Part shown: positions 1-10,842 of the stretch, in pieces | Layout: every line of letters starts with the position of its first letter | How positions within the stretch are numbered: position 1 is the stretch's first letter | Assembly (NCBI GenBank): GCA_036013505.1 | Contig: CP107851.1 | Location: forward strand, 3,667,501 to 3,731,500 | Direction of reading: 5' to 3' | Origin: Streptomyces sp. NBC_00510 | GTDB taxonomy: Bacteria > Actinomycetota > Actinomycetes > Streptomycetales > Streptomycetaceae | Length of the DNA stretch: 64,000 nt | Translations under genes and position numbers: made by a program | Notes under the pieces: generated by a model | Told to the model about the DNA's origin: nothing | What the model saw: only the letters and a program-made list of their open reading frames with translations | Databases searched by the model: none

Positions 1-1
1 C

Positions 2-435
2 CTACACTCGGAGAAGTACGAGCTCAAGCCCCGTGACTGGGCGGCAGCCGAGGCCGAAGGCCGTTCGCTGGCTCCGCTGCTCACCACGCTGAACCGGCTG
101 CGACGCCGCCACCCCGCGCTCCAGCAGCTGCGCGACCTGCGCTTCCACCCCGTGGACAACGACGCGGTGCTGGCGTACTCCAAGCGCTCGGGCGACGGCA
201 GCGACGTCGTACTGGTGGTCGTCAACCTGGACCCGCACCACACCCAGGAGGCGACCGTCTCGTTGAACATGCCGGAACTCGGCCTCGCGTGGCACGAGTC
301 CACCCCGGTGCGCGACGAGCTCACCGGCGAGACCTACCACTGGGGCAGGGACAACTATGTGCGCCTCGAGCCGGGCCGCGCGCCCGCGCACATCCTCACC
401 CTGCGACCTACTCCATCGACAGGAGGGTCACCCAC

Positions 436-439
<4 letters not shown>
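2..439 (+). CDS. glgE: GlgE maltosyltransferase, C-terminal part (5' end outside window)
   Basis: Only the last 145 residues are present; the gene runs in from the left edge. The opening residues HSEKYELK are a recognisable GlgE signature, and the rest is the C-terminal beta-sandwich of a GH13 enzyme. GlgE (alpha-1,4-glucan:maltose-1-phosphate maltosyltransferase) extends alpha-glucan chains with maltose-1-phosphate in the cytoplasm. The stop codon overlaps the TTG start of treS by four bases (TTGA), so the two are translationally coupled. Catalytic residues lie outside the window. Identification is supported by the treS, mak and glgB genes that follow in pathway order. Confidence 0.93.
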
Positions 440-2136
<1,697 letters not shown>

Positions 2137-2160
2137 GCGGACCCGCCGGGTGACGGCGAC

Positions 2161-2196
2161 CCGGCGGCCCGGCACGGTTTCGTGCCGGGCCGCCGG
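2161..2196 (+). terminator. Strong hairpin after treS
   Basis: Perfect 16-bp inverted repeat (2161-2176 and 2181-2196) around a four-base loop, 24 bases after the treS stop. There is no clear U-tract, which is usual for Streptomyces terminators. It may end the glgE-treS transcript or attenuate reading into mak; the 253-bp gap before mak leaves room for a separate promoter, though no convincing -10/-35 pair was seen in 2197-2389. Confidence 0.7.
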
Positions 2197-2389
2197 GGCA
2201 GGCTCCCCCTGCCGGATCCAGCGTCATATCGGATGCTGTACGGGCCCTTGTCCCTCGTACGCCAAGTACGCCAATTGCTCCACCGGCTCGGATGATATTC
2301 GTCCGACACGTCCCACTCGTCGGACCATCGCCGCAGCGCGCCCCTTCACTTAGGGAACCAGCAGGCCCGGCACCCGAGGAAAGGACGTC

Positions 2390-3847
2390 ATGTCGGACAC
2401 CTCGTGGCTTCGCACCTCAGCAGTCCGGTCGGGGACCACCGTGCCCCCGGCACCGGGACTGCTCTCCGCGCTCGGCCCGTTGCTGCGGGAATGGCTGCCC
2501 CGGCAGCGGTGGTTCGCCGGGAAGGGGCGGCCGATCAGCGGCTTCGGACTGGTCTCGGCCACCGAGCTGCTGCCCGCCGACGGGCGGCTGGGCACCCCCG
2601 GACTGCTCCATCTGCTGCTCGACGTCCACCAGGACGTGCAGGAGCGGATGCCGGGCACCGGTCACGGGCAGCCGGCCGACACCTACCAGTTGCTGCTCGG
2701 CACCCGGGCGCTGCTGCCGCCCGCGCTGGCCCCGGCGCTCGTCGGGCACGCCGTCGGCGGGCCCCTGGACGGCCTCACCATCTACGAGGCGCTGCACGAC
2801 CCGCGTCTGACGTCCCTGTTGCTGGAGCGGCTGCGGGCGCCCGGCCGCACAGGGCACCTGCGCTTCGGCTCCGAGCCCGCCGCGGCGATCCCGGCGGGGC
2901 TGGCGCCGCGGCTGTCCACCGCGGAGCAGTCCAACAGCTCGGTCATCTACGGCGACACGTTCATCCTCAAGCTGTTCCGGCGGGTCGCCCCGGGCCCCAA
3001 CCCCGACCTGGAGCTGTCGCTCGCCCTCGCGCGGGCCGGTTCGCGGCGCGTCGCCGCGCCCGCCGCCTGGTTCGAGGCGCTGGGCCTGTACGACGAGCCC
3101 GCCACGCTCGGCGTGCTGCAGCGTTTCCTGCCCGGTTCCGCAGGGGCCTGGGAACTCGCCCTGCAGGCGGTGGAGGACGGCACGGACTTCTCCCGCGAGG
3201 CGCACGCGCTGGGGCGCGCGACCGCGGAGGTCCACCTGGCGCTGGCGCGCGCCCTGCCGACGAGCACCCTGCGCCGTCCACAGATCGAACTGCTCGCCGC
3301 CGCGATGGCCGGACGGCTGGACGCCGCCGCCGCGGCGGTGCCCGCCCTGCGGCCGTACCGCGCGGCATTGCGGGCCGCCTTCGACGACCTCGCCGCACTC
3401 GGGACGCTCGGCATGACGCTGGCCGCCCAGCGCATCCACGGCGACCTCCACCTCGGCCAGGCCCTGCGGACCGGGCCCGGGGGGTGGGTGCTGATCGACT
3501 TCGAGGGCGAGCCGGCGCGGCCGCTGCCCGAACGCCGCCGTCCCGCATCCACGGTGCAGGACGTCGCCGGGATGCTGCGCTCCTTCGACTACGCCGCCCG
3601 GCACCACGACCCGTCCGCCTCCGGGGCGCCCGAATGGGCCAAGACGCAGCGCGCCGCCTTCTGCGCGGGCTACGCCGAGGCCACCGGGACCGATCCGAGG
3701 GACGAGCCCGTCGTCATACGCGCCTACGAGACCGACAAGGCCGTCTACGAAGTGCTCTACGAGGCCAGGCACCGGCCCGCCTGGCTCCCCATCCCCATGG
3801 CCGCGGTGCGCCGCCTCGCGCAGCCGCCGCACGGCCGCACCCCCTGA
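2390..3847 (+). CDS. mak: Maltokinase (Pep2/Mak)
   Basis: ATP-dependent maltokinase of 485 residues with an aminoglycoside-phosphotransferase/kinase-like fold, making maltose-1-phosphate for GlgE. Visible motifs: the N-terminal [13 protein letters not shown] typical of Pep2/Mak, [18 protein letters not shown] (nucleotide-binding lysine region), the catalytic loop HGDLHLGQ and the metal-binding [15 protein letters not shown] at 2390 follows GAGGAAAGG. It sits 37 bp before glgB, so mak and glgB are probably cotranscribed. Length and motif order are normal for the stand-alone enzyme. Confidence 0.94.
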   Translation: MSDTSWLRTSAVRSGTTVPPAPGLLSALGPLLREWLPRQRWFAGKGRPISGFGLVSATELLPADGRLGTPGLLHLLLDVHQDVQERMPGTGHGQPADTYQLLLGTRALLPPALAPALVGHAVGGPLDGLTIYEALHDPRLTSLLLERLRAPGRTGHLRFGSEPAAAIPAGLAPRLSTAEQSNSSVIYGDTFILKLFRRVAPGPNPDLELSLALARAGSRRVAAPAAWFEALGLYDEPATLGVLQRFLPGSAGAWELALQAVEDGTDFSREAHALGRATAEVHLALARALPTSTLRRPQIELLAAAMAGRLDAAAAAVPALRPYRAALRAAFDDLAALGTLGMTLAAQRIHGDLHLGQALRTGPGGWVLIDFEGEPARPLPERRRPASTVQDVAGMLRSFDYAARHHDPSASGAPEWAKTQRAAFCAGYAEATGTDPRDEPVVIRAYETDKAVYEVLYEARHRPAWLPIPMAAVRRLAQPPHGRTP

Positions 3848-3884
3848 CCGGGCGCCCCCACGCCCATCCGAGGAGGACCTGACC

Positions 3885-6524
3885 GTGACCGATCGCCAGC
3901 CGTTCCCCGACTCCACCCCCGGCACCCCCGGCCCGGGCGGGAACGGGAGGGCCCGCGCCGCACGTCCCGCACGCGGCACCGGGTCCGAGGGCTCGGCTCC
4001 CCCGCCGCCCCCCGCCGCCCCGCCGACCCCGCCGACCCCGCCGGCCCCGGCCACCCGGCCGCAGAAGGCCGCCGGCGCGAAGCCCGCACGCGGGGGTAAG
4101 GCCGCCGGCGCGGAACCCGCGGCCGAGGCCGCCCGCCCGGCCGCCGCGGACCGCCCGCGACCGGACGCGTCCGGCTCCTCCGAGGCCGTCGCGCGGGGCT
4201 ACGACCCCGCCGGGTCCGGGCGGCCGGCCGCCTCGGGCACCGCGCCGCGCACCGCGCCCCCCGCGGGGGTCGGCCACCAGGCGCCGCCGCCCGCACCCGA
4301 GGTCGCCCCGGCCGCAGGCCCCGTGACCGGCGATGTGCCCCCGGCCCCGGAGCTCGACCCCGGCGAGCGGCGCCGGCTGCTGGACGGCGCCCACCACGAC
4401 CCGCACGGGCTGCTCGGCGTCCACCGCGTGGCGGACGGCCTGGCCTTCCGGGCGCTGCGGCCGTACGCGCGGAGCGTGGCCGTCGTCACCGGCGACGGGG
4501 CGCGGACGGTGCTGCACCACGAGGGCGACGGGCTGTTCAGCGGTGTGCTGCCGCTGACCGAGGTCCCCGCGTACCGGCTGGCCGTCACCTACGACGGCGA
4601 CGAGCGCGAGGTGCACGACCCGTACCGCTTCCTGCCGGCGCTCGGCGAGTTCGACCTGCACCTGATCAACGAGGGGCGGCACGAGCAGCTGTGGAAGGCG
4701 CTCGGCGCCGAGCCGATGACCCATGAGGGCGTCACCGGCACCCGGTTCACCGTGTGGGCGCCCAACGCACGCGGGGTGCGGGTGGTCGGCGACTTCACCT
4801 GCTGGGACGGCACCGCCTTCCCGATGCGCTCACTGGGCTCGTCCGGCGTGTGGGAGCTGTTCCTGCCCGAGGTCGGCGAGGGGCAGCGCTACAAGTTCGA
4901 GGTCTGCGGGCCCGACGGCGGGCGGCGGCTCAAGGCCGACCCGATGGCCCGCCGCACCGAGACACCGCCCGCCACCGCCTCCGTCGTCACCGCGTCCCGC
5001 CACGAGTGGCAGGACGCCGACTGGATGGCCTCGCGCGGCGGCGTGCCGGTGCACGAGGCGCCCTTGTCGGTGTACGAGGTGCACCTCGCCTCGTGGCGGC
5101 CGGGGCTGTCGTACCGCGAACTGGCCGAGCAGCTCCCGGCGTACGTGCGCGACCTGGGCTTCACGCACGTGGAGCTGATGCCGGTCGCCGAGCACCCCTT
5201 CGGCGGATCGTGGGGCTACCAGGTCACCTCGTACTACGCCCCCACCGCCCGGATGGGCACCCCGGACGACTTCCGGTACCTGGTGGACGCGCTGCACCGG
5301 GCGGGCATCGGCGTCATCATGGACTGGGTGCCGGCCCACTTCCCCAAGGACGACTGGGCGCTGGCGGACTTCGACGGCACCAACCTCTACGAGCACCCCT
5401 GGCGCGGGGACCATCCCGACTGGGGGACGCTGGAGTTCGACTTCGGCCGCACCGAGGTCCGGAACTTCCTGGTGGCCAACGCGGTCTACTGGTGCGAGGA
5501 GTTCCACATCGACGGGCTGCGGGTGGACGCCGTCGCCTCCATGCTCTACCTGGACTACTCGCGCGAGGACGGCCAGTGGGCGCCGAACGCGTACGGCGGG
5601 CGCGAGGACCTGGACGCCGTCGCCTTCCTGCAGGAGATGAACGCGACCGTCTACCGGCGCTGCCCCGGTGTCGTCACCATCGCCGAGGAGTCCACCGCCT
5701 GGGACGGCGTCACCCGGCCCACCCACCACGTCGGCCCGGCCGGCTTCGGCGGGCTCGGCTTCGGCCTGAAGTGGAACATGGGGTGGATGCACGACTCGCT
5801 GGAGTACATCAAGCACGAGCCGGTGCACCGCAAGTACCACCACAACGAGATGACCTTCTCGATGGTGTACGCCTACAGCGAGAACTACGTCCTGCCGATC
5901 TCGCACGACGAGGTCGTCCACGGCAAGGGCGCGCTGGTGGCCAAGATGCCCGGCGACTGGTGGCAGCAGCGCGCCGGCCACCGCGCCTACCTCGGCTTCA
6001 TGTGGGCCCACCCGGGCAAGCAACTACTCTTCATGGGACAGGAGTTCGCGCAGGGCGCCGAGTGGTCCCACGACCACGGGCCGGACTGGTGGCTGCTCGA
6101 CGAGACCTACTCCGCGGCGGGCGACCACCGCGGAGTGCGGGACCTCGTCCGGGACCTCAACACCTGCTACCGGGCCACACCGGCGCTGTGGCAGCTCGAC
6201 ACCACCCCGGACGGCTTCGCCTGGCTCGACGGCGGCGCCGCCGAGGACAACGTCTTCTCCTTCGTGCGCCTCGACGCCGGGGGGAACCCGCTGGTCGCCG
6301 TCAGCAACTTCTCGCCGGTCGTCCGCCACGGCTACCGGATCGGCGTGCCGGACGGGGTGGAGGCGCTGCGGGAGGTGCTCAACACCGACGCCGCCACGTA
6401 CGGCGGGAGCGACGTCACCAACCCCGAACCGCTGAAGTCCGAGCCGGTCGCCTGGAACGGCCGGCGCGAGAGCGTGCAGCTCACCCTGCCGCCGCTGGCC
6501 ACGGTCTGGCTGCGGCCGGCCTGA
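3885..6524 (+). CDS. glgB: 1,4-alpha-glucan branching enzyme GlgB
   Basis: Branching enzyme of 879 residues that introduces alpha-1,6 branches into the GlgE-made glucan. Start GTG 3885 follows AGGAGG at 3871-3876. After a Pro/Ala-rich low-complexity leader of roughly 145 residues come two CBM48-type N domains ([10 protein letters not shown]; then [19 protein letters not shown] near 280-300) and the GH13_9 catalytic domain with [17 protein letters not shown], the nucleophile region [12 protein letters not shown], the general acid in TIAEEST and SHDEVVHGK. Branching enzymes usually run 620-750 residues, so the excess is mainly the disordered leader. Its in-frame GTG/ATG codons leave a small chance of a shorter in vivo start. 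Confidence 0.95.
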   Translation: MTDRQPFPDSTPGTPGPGGNGRARAARPARGTGSEGSAPPPPPAAPPTPPTPPAPATRPQKAAGAKPARGGKAAGAEPAAEAARPAAADRPRPDASGSSEAVARGYDPAGSGRPAASGTAPRTAPPAGVGHQAPPPAPEVAPAAGPVTGDVPPAPELDPGERRRLLDGAHHDPHGLLGVHRVADGLAFRALRPYARSVAVVTGDGARTVLHHEGDGLFSGVLPLTEVPAYRLAVTYDGDEREVHDPYRFLPALGEFDLHLINEGRHEQLWKALGAEPMTHEGVTGTRFTVWAPNARGVRVVGDFTCWDGTAFPMRSLGSSGVWELFLPEVGEGQRYKFEVCGPDGGRRLKADPMARRTETPPATASVVTASRHEWQDADWMASRGGVPVHEAPLSVYEVHLASWRPGLSYRELAEQLPAYVRDLGFTHVELMPVAEHPFGGSWGYQVTSYYAPTARMGTPDDFRYLVDALHRAGIGVIMDWVPAHFPKDDWALADFDGTNLYEHPWRGDHPDWGTLEFDFGRTEVRNFLVANAVYWCEEFHIDGLRVDAVASMLYLDYSREDGQWAPNAYGGREDLDAVAFLQEMNATVYRRCPGVVTIAEESTAWDGVTRPTHHVGPAGFGGLGFGLKWNMGWMHDSLEYIKHEPVHRKYHHNEMTFSMVYAYSENYVLPISHDEVVHGKGALVAKMPGDWWQQRAGHRAYLGFMWAHPGKQLLFMGQEFAQGAEWSHDHGPDWWLLDETYSAAGDHRGVRDLVRDLNTCYRATPALWQLDTTPDGFAWLDGGAAEDNVFSFVRLDAGGNPLVAVSNFSPVVRHGYRIGVPDGVEALREVLNTDAATYGGSDVTNPEPLKSEPVAWNGRRESVQLTLPPLATVWLRPA

Positions 6525-6531
6525 CCGTGCG

Positions 6532-7728
6532 TCACGGGATGCCGAGTGCGGCCCGCCTGCGCCACGCCAGGTGCAGGCAGGCCCGCCCCGCGGAGTGGGT
6601 GCGGGGGTGCCGGGCGTAGCCGAGGACGTTCTCCTCGGTGAAGGGCAGCCCCCGGTGGCCGTGGCCGACCACGATCACGCCCTCCTCGTTGCGCTCGGTC
6701 ATGCCGCCGAAGACGGTGTCGAAGGTCGCGGCCTCCCACACGCAGACGGTGAGCAGCTCCGGCTTCCAGTTCAGCGGATCCAGCCCGAGCCCCAGGAAGC
6801 TGAAGCGGGCCCGGCCCTGGCGGGCGGCGCGGTTCATGCTCGCGTACGGCTCGTCGGTGTCGTAGTCGAGGGTCGCCCCGCCGACGCCCCCGGCGTCCGG
6901 CGCGCCGAGGAACTCCTCCGCGTACTCGCGCATCGTGTTGTGCCACAGGTCCAGGTCGGAGTGCCAGACCGGCAGCACGTCGGCGTGCGGCTGGAACTCC
7001 CCGGCGGGGACGACGTGGGTGGTGTTCATGGCGGTGGCCACGCCCTGGGCGTCGCGCCGGTGGAGGAAGAAGTACGCCCGGTCGCCGTCGACCCTGACGG
7101 TGAGGGTGCTGACGCCCGACTGGGCGCAGCGGCGGCCCAGGTCGAAGGGGTCCCCCAGCCAGCGGCGGTAGCGGCCGGCCATCGGGGCGTCGCCGTCACG
7201 GTGGCGCAGGGCGGCCTCGTAGGCGAGCGGCTCGGCGGTGTCGTACGAATCGAAGTAGCCGGCCAGTGCGAACTCCAGGGCCGGTGCCCCCTCCCCGGGC
7301 GTCACCCCGGTCAGCCGGTAGCCGGGCCCGTTGAACCACATCGCGGGCCGGTCGTACTCCCCCACGGCCGAGGCGAAGCCGTCCCGGCGCGGCCAGTAGC
7401 CGCGCAGCCTGCGCTTCGCGGCCTCGAACTCCCCGTTCCCCGGTTCCGGTTCGGGCCGCAGGCTCAGCCGCACCCGCGCGGCGGGCAGCGGCTCCTCGGG
7501 GATCCACCCCGGCGCCGTGAGCAGCGCCAGCTCCCCGTCCCGCGCGGGATGCGCGGCCAGTCCCGCCTCCGCCAGCTCCGCGCGGTGCTCCTTGAGGTGC
7601 CGGCGCACCTCGATGAAGCGGTCGACCGCCCGCTGCCGGCGCACGGTGCGCTGCGGCTCCCAGGCCAGATACGCCGCCACGGCCGCCAGCGGCAGGCCGG
7701 CCACCGCGGTGAGCGTCCCCACATCCAT
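6532..7728 (-). CDS. Conserved hypothetical protein, N-terminal membrane segment
   Basis: A 398-residue protein convergent with glgB (seven bases between the two stops). It starts with one likely transmembrane or signal-anchor segment (residues about 4-23, LTAVAGLPLAAVAAYLAW), then a charged helix (QRTVRRQRAVDRFIEVRRHLKEH) and a globular region with many Trp/Tyr residues. A late segment reads GMTERNEEGVIVVGHGHRGLPFTEENV. ATG 7728 has TAGGAA nine bases upstream on its strand. I recognise no catalytic family with confidence; the type resembles Streptomyces proteins often labelled as regulators without an evident DNA-binding domain. Function unknown. Confidence 0.75.
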   Translation of the reverse strand: MDVGTLTAVAGLPLAAVAAYLAWEPQRTVRRQRAVDRFIEVRRHLKEHRAELAEAGLAAHPARDGELALLTAPGWIPEEPLPAARVRLSLRPEPEPGNGEFEAAKRRLRGYWPRRDGFASAVGEYDRPAMWFNGPGYRLTGVTPGEGAPALEFALAGYFDSYDTAEPLAYEAALRHRDGDAPMAGRYRRWLGDPFDLGRRCAQSGVSTLTVRVDGDRAYFFLHRRDAQGVATAMNTTHVVPAGEFQPHADVLPVWHSDLDLWHNTMREYAEEFLGAPDAGGVGGATLDYDTDEPYASMNRAARQGRARFSFLGLGLDPLNWKPELLTVCVWEAATFDTVFGGMTERNEEGVIVVGHGHRGLPFTEENVLGYARHPRTHSAGRACLHLAWRRRAALGIP

Positions 7729-7823
7729 GCGGCGTTCCTACCAGCGGCGCCGGGGCCGGACAACACTGTTCCCGTGGCGGTGACACAGCAACTCGCACGG
7801 GTGACGGAGGAGTTCCTGGCCCG

Positions 7824-8030
7824 ATGCCGTACGGCGACCCGGGATGGGACCCGCCGCGCGAGGATGTGCTCGACCTCGACCGAGACGCGGTGAGGGCGCA
7901 CCGGGCGGACCACGGGATCTCCGGCGTCCGCGGCCCCTGGGGATACCTGACGGGGCACTTCACCGCGCTGCGCGCCTTCTACGAGCAGGCCTCGCGGCGG
8001 GGGCCGTACGTCGTCGTGTGGTGGGACTGA
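7824..8030 (+). CDS. Small conserved hypothetical protein (68 aa)
   Basis: Short acidic/aromatic protein beginning MPYGDPGWDPP and ending VVVWWD. No upstream in-frame start is available, and GGAGG lies at 7806-7810, a rather long 13 bases before the ATG. No signal peptide or membrane segment. It lies divergent from the preceding hypothetical gene and ends 34 bp before the convergent phosphoesterase. Codon use is ordinary for the genome. No function can be assigned. Confidence 0.55.
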   Translation: MPYGDPGWDPPREDVLDLDRDAVRAHRADHGISGVRGPWGYLTGHFTALRAFYEQASRRGPYVVVWWD

Positions 8031-8064
8031 GCGGTCCTCACCGCGGGTCGCGTGAGCCGTGGCG

Positions 8065-8844
8065 TCAGCCGCCGTCGCCCGGGCGCTCCGGCGCGGGCCG
8101 CCCGTCGCGCGGGCCCCACGCGTCGATCACGGCCTCGGCCGGATGGCAGCCGAGGACGTACTCCCGCACCCACCGCGCCGCGCCGTCGAAGCCGGACTCC
8201 GCGACGATCCGCGCGGCCGCCGCCTCGCGGTCGTAGAGGGTGCGACGCAACTGGACGCCGCCCGCGCCCAGGAGCGCCCAGTGGGCGCCGCCGCGGCCGT
8301 ACGGCATGCCGACGCTCCCGGGGTTGACGACCAGCCGGCCGTGGACGACCCGGGCGTACGGCATGTGCGTGTGCCCGCAGACGACGGTCTCCACCTCGGG
8401 GGCGACGCCGGACATCACCTCGGCCCAGCGCTCGGCGCGGGAGTCGACGAGCACGATCTCCTCGTCGTCGCGCGGGGTGGCGTGGCAGAACAGCGTCCGG
8501 CCCGGGCCGTCGACCTCCAGCTCCATGGTGTCCGGGAGGCCGGCCAGCAGGGTCACCTGGTCCGCGCGGAGCCGTCGCGCGGCCCAGTCCGACTCCGGGT
8601 ACCCGGTGGTCCTGCCCGTACGGCGGTGCTCGACCAGTTCGCGGTCCGCGTTGCCGCGGATCCACAGGGCGCGCCCGCCGAGGTCGCGCAGTGCGTCGAG
8701 GGTGGGCACCGGCATCGGGCCCGCCGCGTGGTCGCCGGTGAGGACCACCCGCTCGGCGGCGCGGACGTCGGGCTCGGCCAGTACGGCCTGCAGGGCCGGC
8801 AGGTTGCCGTGGACGTCGGACAGGACCGCGATTCGTCTCAGCAC
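8065..8844 (-). CDS. Calcineurin-like metallophosphoesterase (YfcE/MJ0936 type)
   Basis: A 259-residue dinuclear-metal phosphoesterase. All family motifs are visible in order: DVHGN near residue 10, GDHAAG, RGNAD and CGHTHMPY. It resembles the small YfcE/MJ0936-type phosphodiesterases, which act on simple phosphodiesters; the physiological substrate is unknown. The open frame continues far upstream in the antisense of the SLATT gene, but homology-like sequence begins at LRRIAVLSDVHG, so GTG 8844 is chosen; no strong ribosome site precedes it. Cytoplasmic by sequence. Confidence 0.85.
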   Translation of the reverse strand: MLRRIAVLSDVHGNLPALQAVLAEPDVRAAERVVLTGDHAAGPMPVPTLDALRDLGGRALWIRGNADRELVEHRRTGRTTGYPESDWAARRLRADQVTLLAGLPDTMELEVDGPGRTLFCHATPRDDEEIVLVDSRAERWAEVMSGVAPEVETVVCGHTHMPYARVVHGRLVVNPGSVGMPYGRGGAHWALLGAGGVQLRRTLYDREAAAARIVAESGFDGAARWVREYVLGCHPAEAVIDAWGPRDGRPAPERPGDGG

Positions 8845-9010
8845 ACAGGTCAGCCTGCCCGCCGCTCCGGCCCGTGCGGCGCACGTTCGCCGAGGGCGTG
8901 ACGGACGTGCCGCACGCGGGAGTTCGGCCGGACGCCTACTGGGCTGCCGCCCCCGGCACGCCCATACTGGGATGACTGCGGGATTCAGCGAGTGCGGGGG
9001 GCCGCTGCCG

Positions 9011-9907
9011 ATGGTGAGCGAACACGAGTTGCTCCCGGACCTGTTCCGGTCCGCCGACCGGGCGTCACTGCGGGGCCAGTGGCAGACCGTACGGCTCTCG
9101 CGCCAGCAGCTCGGCCTGCTCACGGTGGCCTCCGTCTTCAGCTCGTTCGACGTCACCGCGGGCCGCCTGCACTGGGCCTCGTGGCTCGCGGCCGTCCTGT
9201 TCGCGTACGCCGCGTGGACCACCTGGGTGATCCACCGCCAGAACCCGCAGGCGCTGTGGTACGAGGGCCGGGCCCTGGCCGAGTCCATGAAGACGCTCGC
9301 CTGGAAGTACTCGGTGCGGGCCGACCCCTTCACGCCGCCCGGCGACGAACGCGACCCGGACGCCCTGTACCGGCTGCAGCTCGGCGACGTCCTGCACACC
9401 TTCCGGCGCAGCCGGGCCCTGCCCTCCCACGTCGACTCGGGCATCACCCCGGCGATGCGGCGGCTGCGGGACGCGCCGCTGCGCGTGCGGCACGACGTGT
9501 ACCTGCGGGAGCGCATCCGGGTGCAGCACGAGTGGTACACGATGAAGGCGGTCCGCTGCGAGGTGAACGGGCGCCGGGCGGGACGGCTGGCGATGGCCTT
9601 CCCGTTGCTCGGCGTCCTCTTCCTGGTGCTGCGGGCGGGCGGCTGGTCCCCCTTCGACACCCTGGGATTCGTGTCGGCCATCACGGCCTCGGTCGCGGCC
9701 TGGGCACAGCTGCGCCAGTACAGCCCGCTGGCCGCGGCGTACCGGGTGGCGGCCGACGAACTGGAGCTGATCCGGGTGCAGCTGGCGTCGTTGGACCTGG
9801 ACGACCCGCATGCCGAGCACCTGTGGTCGCAGCTGACCCGGGACGCCGAGGACGCGGTGTCCCGGGAGCACACCACCTGGCAGGCGAGGCGCGAGATGCG
9901 CGTGTGA
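9011..9907 (+). CDS. SLATT/DUF4231-family two-TM membrane protein
   Basis: About 298 residues with two hydrophobic segments early (LGLLTVASVFSS and WASWLAAVLFAYAAWTTWV), a second pair late (LAMAFPLLGVLFLVLRAGG and LGFVSAITASVAAWAQL), the segment WYEGRALAESMKTLAWKY, and a C-terminal EDAVSREHTTWQARR typical of the DUF4231/SLATT group. SLATT domains are predicted pore-forming effectors in bacterial conflict systems, normally paired with nucleotide-second-messenger or sensor modules. No such partner is adjacent; the nearest immune-like genes are fxsC/fxsT, about 1 kb away on the other strand. ATG 9011 is preceded by a G-run; an in-frame ATG at 8972 is a possible alternative start. Confidence 0.72.
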   Translation: MVSEHELLPDLFRSADRASLRGQWQTVRLSRQQLGLLTVASVFSSFDVTAGRLHWASWLAAVLFAYAAWTTWVIHRQNPQALWYEGRALAESMKTLAWKYSVRADPFTPPGDERDPDALYRLQLGDVLHTFRRSRALPSHVDSGITPAMRRLRDAPLRVRHDVYLRERIRVQHEWYTMKAVRCEVNGRRAGRLAMAFPLLGVLFLVLRAGGWSPFDTLGFVSAITASVAAWAQLRQYSPLAAAYRVAADELELIRVQLASLDLDDPHAEHLWSQLTRDAEDAVSREHTTWQARREMRV

Positions 9908-9944
9908 GGGACGGGCCGCAGGACACGAGAGGGGGCCGCTCGGA

Positions 9945-10835
9945 GTGCGTGTCGTACGGGCGAGGGACGGGCGGGAACTGGCGGTGGAGACCCGGGGCGA
10001 TCCGCGGGGCAGGCCCGTGTTCCTGCTGCACGGCACACCCGGCAGCCGGCTCGGCCCGGTGCCGCGCAGCGCCGTGCTGTACCGGCTGGGGGTGCGGCTG
10101 ATCTCCTTCGACCGGCCCGGGTACGGCGGCTCCGAGCGGCTGCCCGGCCGGCGGGTGGCGGACGTCGCCGCCGATGTCGCGGCGATCGCCGACGCCATGG
10201 GCCTGGACACGTTCGCGGTGGTCGGCCGTTCGGGCGGCGGGCCGCACTCGCTCGCGTGCGCCGCGCTGCTGCCCGACCGTGTGACGCGGGTGGCGGTGCT
10301 GGTGGGGCTCGCGCCGCGGGACGCGCAGGGGCTCGCCTGGTACGCGGGGATGACCCGGTCCAACGTCCGCGACCACACCACCGCCGACGCGGCGCAACGG
10401 CGGCTGGCCGCCCGGCTGGAACTGCGCTCCCGCACCATCCGCGACGACCCGGCCAGCCTGCTCGCCGTGCTCCGGGAGGAGATGCCGGAGCCGGACCAGC
10501 GGGTGATCGCGGACGCGGGCCTGCGCACGATGCTGCTGCGCACCTACGCGGAGGCGCTGCGCACCTCGGCCGACGGCTGGATCGACGACACGCTGGCGTT
10601 CAACCGGAGCTGGGGGTTCGGCCTGGACCGCATCGCGGCGCCGGTGCTGCTGTGGCACGGCGAGGACGACGTGTTCTCGCCGGTGGCGCACTCCCGCTGG
10701 CTGGCCGAGCACATCCCCGGCGCGAGCATGGTGGTGCAGCCGGGGGCCGCGCACTTCGCGGCCCTGTCGGTGCTGCCCAAGGTGCTCGCCTGGGCGGCCG
10801 CCGGGGGCGGTCGGGCACGGTCGATGCCCGCCTGA
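9945..10835 (+). CDS. Alpha/beta-hydrolase fold protein
   Basis: A 296-residue hydrolase. The oxyanion region is LLHGTPGSR, the nucleophile elbow is VGRSGGGPHS (Ser at G-R-S-G-G), the acid is in WHGEDDVFSP and the histidine is in PGAAHFAAL, so a full catalytic triad is present. Start GTG 9945 has GAGGGGG upstream. It begins 37 bp after the SLATT gene and is probably cotranscribed with it. It runs convergent with fxsT, seven bases apart. The substrate cannot be told from sequence. Confidence 0.85.
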   Translation: MRVVRARDGRELAVETRGDPRGRPVFLLHGTPGSRLGPVPRSAVLYRLGVRLISFDRPGYGGSERLPGRRVADVAADVAAIADAMGLDTFAVVGRSGGGPHSLACAALLPDRVTRVAVLVGLAPRDAQGLAWYAGMTRSNVRDHTTADAAQRRLAARLELRSRTIRDDPASLLAVLREEMPEPDQRVIADAGLRTMLLRTYAEALRTSADGWIDDTLAFNRSWGFGLDRIAAPVLLWHGEDDVFSPVAHSRWLAEHIPGASMVVQPGAAHFAALSVLPKVLAWAAAGGGRARSMPA

Positions 10836-10842
10836 CCGCCGC

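Noticed and set aside
8240..10038. Extended frames joining the phosphoesterase or SLATT gene with antisense sequence
   Set aside because: The extra parts are antisense to the neighbouring gene; internal starts at 8844 (minus) and 9011 (plus) fit the protein families.
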